From positions 197,659 to 261,658 of the forward strand of contig CAJNDS010002150.1 of assembly GCA_905221605.1 (NCBI GenBank): a stretch of 64,000 nucleotides of DNA, read 5' to 3'. This stretch comes from Symbiodinium natans (Eukaryota > Sar > Dinophyceae > Suessiales > Symbiodiniaceae). Under the pieces are notes generated by a model, which saw only the letters and a program-made list of their open reading frames with translations, was not told the origin of the DNA and searched no databases. Positions 59,285 through 64,000 of the stretch are shown piece after piece; the first letter of the stretch is position 1, and every line of letters begins with the position of its first letter. Made by a program: the position numbers and the translations under genes.

Positions 59285-59374
59285 CTGCAAGATTCTGGCA
59301 TCCTCCACCGCTCAAGGGAAGCATCTCCTTACAAGGGAGCTCCCCCTTCTACATCCTCAACCTCGGCCCAACCG

Positions 59375-59640
59375 CCAAAACCCCAAAACCCCCAAAAACC
59401 CCAAAAACCCCAAAACCCCAAAACCCCAAAACCCCAAAACCCCAAAACCCCAAAACCCCAAAACCCCAAAACCCCAAAGCCCCCAAACCCCTAAACCCCA
59501 AAACCCCAAAACCCCAAAACCCCAAAACCCCAAAACCCCAAAACCCCAAAACCCCAAAACCCCAAAACCCCAAAACCCCTAAACCCCTAAAACCCCAAAA
59601 CCCCAAAACCCCAAAACCCCAAAACACCAAAACCCCCAAA
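59375..59640 (+). repeat. (AAAACCCC)n octamer array
   Basis: About 30 units of the octamer that serves as telomere in spirotrich ciliates, here interstitial, with a few AAACCCCT units. Open frames of P, K, N, Q and of W, G, F, V on either strand are artefacts. Confidence 0.95.
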
Positions 59641-59779
59641 CCCCTAAACCCCTAACTCTAAATCCTGAAACCGGGGAAGAGGCTTTGGGAGTATCCGCGC
59701 GGCCTGGTTGGTCCAGGGAGACCGGAACTGCCCCTGTCGCATGGACTCCATCTCGGGCGCACCCTGTCGATAATCAGGG

Positions 59780-59878
59780 AGGGTTTAGGGTTTAGGGTTT
59801 AGGGTTTAGGGTTTCGGGTTTAGAGTTTAGGGTTTAGGGTTTAGGGTTTAGGGTTTAGGGTTTAGGGTTTAGGGTTTG
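59780..59878 (+). repeat. TTTAGGG block
   Basis: About thirteen G-strand copies. Confidence 0.95.
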
Positions 59879-59889
59879 TAATTGACTCT

Positions 59890-60300
59890 CTGTTTCTTGT
59901 TGCTACCTAGAAGTTAGTACCACACTCTTAGTGCCACAGCCACATCTACTCGTTGCAAGATTCAGGGCTCCAAATCCAAGTCACTTAACTAAGGGTTTAG
60001 GATTTATGGGGAATGTGGGGTGTATCGGGTTTATAGGGCTTACAGGGTTTAGGGCTTAGGGGTCCCCGGTCGCGCAAGGCCATGGATTGCTTATAAGGTC
60101 CGGGGACTTGAAGCTGGCCTTCGGTTCTGAAGGAGGTCTTTGGTGCTAAAACTTCGGGTGGGTTCTAAGGATTAGGGTTGAGGGCCTTAAGGGGGGGGAA
60201 GGCCCAGAGGGGCGGTACTAGCTAGGGAAGCTGGGAGCCAGGGAGTACGAGAGGCTTCTGGGATATCTGCGCACCCTTGTGGGCCCCCCCCTCCCTTAAG
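59890..60300. other. Stretch without a supported gene
   Basis: Contains a small GGTCCCCGG...CCGGGGACTT hairpin at 60062-60110. No exon called. Confidence 0.5.
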
Positions 60301-60309
60301 GATATTGCA

Positions 60310-60435
60310 ATGCCGTCTAGGCGTCGGAACATCGACGCTTGCGAAGAAAACCCTGTGCTCTATTTGGATTCGTCAAGGACCAACATAGACACCCTCATAC
60401 CCCCCCCCTCCAAAAAAAAAAAAAAAGAAGCCTAA
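60310..60435 (+). CDS. 41-aa ORF or first exon
   Basis: ATG 60310, MPSRRRNIDACEENPVLYLD SSRTNIDTLIP, then a Pro and Lys tail coded by C and A runs, TAA 60433. The first 31 codons look coding; homopolymers may hide a frame change. Confidence 0.52.
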   Translation: MPSRRRNIDACEENPVLYLDSSRTNIDTLIPPPSKKKKKEA

Positions 60436-60746
60436 TTAAACCCTGGGAAGCCTGCGGCTGGCGTGTAAGGAAACCCCTCGATCTCACCACCCCTATAGAA
60501 CCCTCAGCTTGTGGCTCTAAACCGGGAACGCTTCAGCCCTAAATGTTAAAACCCGAAACCCCATAGCCCCCCCCCCCCCCCCCTGCGCGCGCCTTCTCCC
60601 AAGCACCGGTCTTCGGTGAGCCCCTCGCCGAGAGGGGTGGCGGCTCATTTCCTGATCTGAGGAGGCAAAACGCCAAGAGGGGTTTAGGGTTTAGGCTTTA
60701 GGCTTTAGGGTTTAGGCTAAAACGCCAAGAGAGGTATCCGAGGTAG

Positions 60747-60748
<2 letters not shown>

Positions 60749-60780
<32 letters not shown>

Positions 60781-60781
60781 A
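60749..60781 (+). repeat. TA microsatellite
   Basis: (TA)n with one TATGTA break. Confidence 0.88.
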
Positions 60782-60990
60782 TCAGTAGGGGTTAGGTTGC
60801 ACATTTAAGTCCAGGAAGCTTGAGTTAGAAGTAGGCTTAGAGGAACCCCCCTCCCCAAATAGAACTAGCTTCAACAAACAATTGTCTTAGTCAGAATCCG
60901 ACTCTTCTTCTACCGGTGTAATATCCAAGTACCATCATGCCTGTGCCGGCACGCAGGGCTTAGGGTTCAAAGCCGGCGTGAACAGTTGGG

Positions 60991-61224
60991 GTGTCACCCC
61001 AGACGTCCACAGATGCTGGCAAAAAAACCAGGTATAGCTACAGCTTACTTAGAACTCCAGGCATAACCGGCAAACAACAACCTGCAAGATTGGTCAAGCT
61101 TAATGGCTGCGAGGTTTGTGTCCCCAACTCATGCCCCTCTAGTCTACGGCTCCTCGAACCCCAAAACCTACAAAAGACATATTTCTATGAGTATCTATCT
61201 AGGGTTAAAATACCAAGCCCATAA
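60991..61224 (+). CDS. ORF, possibly spliced
   Basis: Frame SPQTSTDAGKKTRYSYSLLR then GKQQPARLVKLNGCEVCVPN to TAA. An alternative exon frame over its start, GVNSWGVTPDVHRCWQKNQ before donor GTATAG, is equally good. Confidence 0.42.
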   Translation: MSPQTSTDAGKKTRYSYSLLRTPGITGKQQPARLVKLNGCEVCVPNSCPSSLRLLEPQNLQKTYFYEYLSRVKIPSP

Positions 61225-61281
61225 CACAAAACCCTAAACAAATGTCCAAACGTACCGAACCCAAAACCCTGAATTCCCCAC

Positions 61282-61798
61282 TGCTTCCCCAGCTCAGGTC
61301 GAGAGGCGGTTCGCCACGTAGGGGGACCGAAATTGCTCCAATCGGCGCTCGCGCGCTTCCTCTCGATGTGTGTGGACCAGGCATCGTCTGTCCTATAAAA
61401 CCCTAAACTCGCTAAACTCGCACAACCTAGCACCCACCCAAACTCCCAGGCCCCCCCCCCCACCCCTACCATATATACATTGTCTGGAAGGGGTGAATAT
61501 ATATGGCATATGCACACACGCAAAGCATCTTGTTGAACTGATTGCTTGGAGTGGCACGCCATTCTGTCCACGGGCATGATTTCTGATCCGTCTCTCCCTC
61601 GGGCACTCCAGCGGCTCAGTTCTGTGAGGTCCCGAGGTCTGCGTGCCTAGGTGCCACAACTCCAGCTCCATTCGCTCCAGGAGGTCAGCGTTTATCTGCC
61701 ACCCATTTCTGAGCATCGGCCCATATGGGCGAGCGGGACAGGGCAGAGCTTTGCCAAGGCCGGCCCGACGTATGCCGCGAGCTTCATGCGTTCGCACC
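61282..61798 (-). CDS. Two phase-matched exons, unknown protein
   Basis: Exon A (61520-61798): acceptor GCAGAAGCAG, then RTHEARGIRRAGLGKALPCP, NADLLERMELELWHLGTQTS, ECPRERRIRNHARGQNGVPL QAISSTRCF, donor GTGTGT. The 127-nt intron is TA-rich then ends in GAGTTTAGGGTTTTATAG. Exon B (61282-61392): TDDAWSTHIERKRASADWSN then FGPPTWRTASRPELGK, donor GTGGGG. GC|G completes an Ala codon. Best long model of the right part; family not recognised. Confidence 0.78.
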
Positions 61799-61994
61799 CT
61801 GCTTCTGCAGTGAGTTTGATCCCTTGCTTCAGACCTTTAGGCGTACATGGTTTGCCTTAGGCACACAGTGACACAGGTCCTGCACGTGGTTGCTGTTAAC
61901 TAGTGCCAACAGTGCACTATAATGAGGTCTTACATGTGCTACAGCATGCTGTGAATCTAACGCAGCTCCGTTGTCGTTGAACTGCGCATCGTAC

Positions 61995-62050
61995 CTTCTT
62001 CGGGCGCACAGGTTGCCCGCCGAAGTTGTGCTTCAACAGTGCTACGAGAC
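61995..62050 (-). CDS. Internal exon, unknown
   Basis: Acceptor after TTTTTTCTACTTACCCATCTAA-type tract ending GCCTATAG, then LVALLKHNFGGQPVRPKK, donor GTACGA. A small exon DLCHCVPKANH (61852-61884, after ACGTGCAG, before GTACGC) may follow. Confidence 0.68.
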
Positions 62051-62357
62051 CTATAGGCTTTAGATGGGTAAGTAGAAAAAATTGGGTGCCGAAGCTCCAA
62101 AAACGCCGTAAATTCCGGTGTGTTGGGCCCGGCCCACGACAATCCTCAAACCACCAAAATAAGCAGGCCCACCACCGCGACCCACCACTAACTACTAACT
62201 AAGCCCCTATAGAACAGGTCAAAGACCCGCCTACGCCCTGCAAATCCTAAGCCGGAAACTTCCCAAAGCTTCCCAGAACCCTGAATGGCCCTAAATCCTC
62301 CAAGCCCTAAGCCCTAAACCCTTGAAACCATAACAACGGCCGTAAGAGACGGAAAAG

Positions 62358-62454
62358 CCACAAACCGCCCCAAGCTGAAAGGGGCCTTTCTCGTGCGCTT
62401 CTTCTCTCGAACAACTGGCCCGGAGGGTCCGCCTCCTCCGTTTGAAGGCTTAGG
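62358..62454 (+). CDS. Exon, unknown, telomeric donor
   Basis: After GACGGAAAAG: TNRPKLKGAFLVRFFSRTTG PEGPPPPFEG, then donor G|GTTTAGGG. Looks coding; the acceptor lacks a pyrimidine tract. Confidence 0.52.
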
Positions 62455-62751
62455 GTTTAGGGTTTAGGGTTGAGGTGGTTCATGGGTAGCTAGGGTTATA
62501 GGATCGGTTATAAGCAGGGTATCTAAAAATAGGGTTCGGGTTGGATAAGAAGGTATCTATAACTAGGGCGGTTATAAACAGGGTTAAAAGCCGGGTATCT
62601 GCGATGTCTTACTCGAACCCCCTTAGGCCTTAGATTTGGACCACTGTAACGAGCAGAGGAGGCTAGATTCGGGCGTAGGGCTTAGGGCCTAGGGTTTACC
62701 CCACCCCTCCCGAATACTCAGCCCTTAACCCAAAATCCTTACAAGATGCAG

Positions 62752-62882
62752 GGCCCCCTGATGGGACTCTTCATCCTACCACCCTATAAGACTCGTGAAG
62801 GCCTTCTGCCCTCAAGTCCTGAATCAGCAGCCCCTAGATCGAAAAAAACAACTCCAGATCCTCAGCCCCATGTCCGAACTAA
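62752..62882 (+). CDS. Internal exon, unknown
   Basis: Acceptor AAGATGCAG, then GPLMGLFILPPYKTREGLLP and SSPESAAPRSKKTTPDPQPH VRT, consensus donor GTAAGC. 43 codons plus two bases. A second frame is open over part. Confidence 0.62.
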
Positions 62883-62958
62883 GTAAGCCTGAACAGGTTC
62901 TGAGGGTTTTGTCCTCAAGGGTTCAGAGGTTTAGGGCTTATACACCCACCACTTCCTT

Positions 62959-63029
62959 ATGGCCTCCTTTCCGGGCGCGGCAGCCCACCTTGGCGGCAGC
63001 GCCCACACTGGCGAGACCTCCCCGGCGAG
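62959..63029 (+). CDS. Exon, unknown
   Basis: ATG 62959 frame MASFPGAAAHLGGSAHTGET SPA to donor GTGGCT. Alternatively an internal exon from GGTTTAG (62936) in another frame (AYTPTTSLWPPFRARQPTLA), which would match the phase of the exon at 62882. Confidence 0.48.
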
Positions 63030-63204
63030 GTGGCTTGAGGGTTTAGGGTTTCATGTGTTCAGGATGTTTTGGGGTTTAGGGGTTTAGGGTTTAGGACTTG
63101 GGGTTTAGGGGTTTGGGGTTTAGACCTGCACAAGACCCATGACCTCAACCCTTTGACTCTAGCCGGCTGAGCCCCTAAACCCCCCCTATGCCACCTCCCC
63201 AGGC

Positions 63205-63477
63205 ATGGCTTGCAAGTACATCGCAGGCATCGAGTCGGAATGTCGGTACATGGGTCCCTGTGATCTTGCTTCGAGGCCGAAAGAAATTCCCGGGCGTTCC
63301 TTGTTTTGGGGTTCCCCAAGGCAAAAGCCGGCCTATGCTCAGACCTGTAAGGGGCCGCCACTGCAAGGGTCGCGAGGACCTGACAAGGAGGCTTGCTGGC
63401 TGAGTTTCATCGGGCGAGCCCGTGGTTCCCTACGAGGAGCGGCTAAGAGCCACTACGGTACGCTGGGAATGACATAA
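63205..63477 (+). CDS. 90-aa ORF, cysteine-containing
   Basis: ATG 63205, two bases after acceptor-like CTCCCCAG. MACKYIAGIESECRYMGPCD, RSLFWGSPRQKPAYAQTCKG, KEACWLSFIGRARGSLRGAA KSHYGTLGMT and TAA. A single uninterrupted frame, free of repeats, with five Cys; product not recognised. Confidence 0.68.
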   Translation: MACKYIAGIESECRYMGPCDLASRPKEIPGRSLFWGSPRQKPAYAQTCKGPPLQGSRGPDKEACWLSFIGRARGSLRGAAKSHYGTLGMT

Positions 63478-63634
63478 TGAAGCAAGTGTGCCCCTATTTG
63501 GGCGGGGTTTACAAGGGAACACCCCTCAACAAAAAGACAACGACCCTAAGCCCCAAACCTTAGGTCCTAAGGGGCGCCCTAAACCCTAAAACCCCAAGAA
63601 ACCCAAACCCTAAATCCAAACCCTAAACCGCCAA

Positions 63635-63712
63635 CCCTTAACCCCAAACCCTAAACCCTAGCCCTAAACCCTAAACCCTAAACCCTAAACCCTAAACCCT
63701 AAACCCTAAACC
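63635..63712 (+). repeat. CCCTAAA block
   Basis: About ten C-strand copies. Confidence 0.94.
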
Positions 63713-63750
63713 CCAAGAGCCCCCCAACAACACCCGGGCCTGGTCGGCAG

Positions 63751-63836
63751 CTCCTCCCGCGCCTGGGGTGACCGAGAGGGCAGCGCTGCATGCGTGGAAG
63801 GCTGCAGCGGCAGCATGCCTGAGACCGAATCTTGGG
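63751..63836 (+). CDS. Exon-like island with telomeric donor
   Basis: Acceptor TGGTCGGCAG, one base, SSRAWGDREGSAACVEGCSG SMPETESW, donor G|GTTTAGGGG. A minus frame from ATG 63820 (MLPLQPSTHAALPSRSPQAR) competes. Confidence 0.48.
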
Positions 63837-63839
63837 GTT

Positions 63840-64000
63840 TAGGGGCTAGGGTTTAGGGTTTAGGGTCTAGGGTCTAGGGTCTAGGGTTTAGGGTTTAGGG
63901 TTTAGGGTTTGGGGTTCCTGGTTTAGGGTTTGGGGTTCCTGGTTTAGGGTTTAGGGGTTTAGGGGTTTAGGGGTTTAGGGGTTTAGGGGTTTAGGGGTTT
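63840..64000 (+). repeat. TTTAGGG then TTTAGGGG array at window end
   Basis: TTTAGGG and TCTAGGG units, a duplicated GGGTTCCTGG segment, then at least seven perfect TTTAGGGG octamers running off the window. Confidence 0.95.

Noticed and set aside
59265-59655. 105-127-codon P/K/N/Q frames and the opposite G/F/W frames
   Set aside because: Translation of (AAAACCCC)n in all frames.

Overview
This window looks like nuclear DNA of a dinoflagellate, or less likely another alveolate. The telomere-type heptamer TTTAGGG/CCCTAAA occurs in dozens of interstitial blocks over the whole 64 kb, and there is no bacterial-style gene layout. Coding sequence is scattered as many short exon-like islands, mostly 40-140 nt, on both strands. 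They are bounded by GT...AG sites and, where protein-domain junctions let me test it, by GC or GA donors, which are known from dinoflagellates. I had no tools: exon limits come from reading frames, splice-site look and matching phases, and most products are not recognised.

Layout. 0-17 kb: small exons on both strands, a three-helix membrane protein gene (9.1-10.0 kb, minus), a diverged 70-bp minisatellite (7.4-8.1 kb) and the first thrombospondin type 1 (TSP1) exons. 17.3-20.0 kb: a 2.7-kb repeat element with inverted ends made of a TA run, a C run and a unique 16-mer, filled by a ~92-bp repeat and a 52-bp palindrome array. 20-33 kb: a train of minus-strand TSP1 exons whose joints reconstruct canonical TSP1 modules, so a long TSP1-repeat protein, probably secreted or surface, is likely; exons of other genes lie on both strands among them. 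33-48 kb: densely packed exons, among them a probable secretory leader exon and several phase-matched exon pairs. 48-54 kb: a 23-bp minisatellite with a telomeric core, a pair of exons separated by an intron made almost wholly of telomeric repeats, and an exon matching the N-terminus of the RlmJ-type rRNA adenine methyltransferases. 54.9-56.1 kb: a three-exon gene with two nearly identical ubiquitin-like domains. 56.8-58.2 kb: a second, smaller TA/C-ended element. 58-64 kb: more exons, an (AAAACCCC)n tract and a final TTTAGGGG block.

How it fits together. Telomere-like repeats make up much of the intron and intergenic DNA and often supply the splice donor itself (G|GTTTAGGG); C-strand repeats (CCCTAAA) supply pyrimidine-rich, CTAAA-containing sequence before acceptors. 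Several short elements with terminal inverted repeats lie in or touch putative introns and resemble introner elements. The most novel parts are the telomere-repeat introns, the TA/C-ended elements with the palindromic array, and the 105-bp hairpin family.
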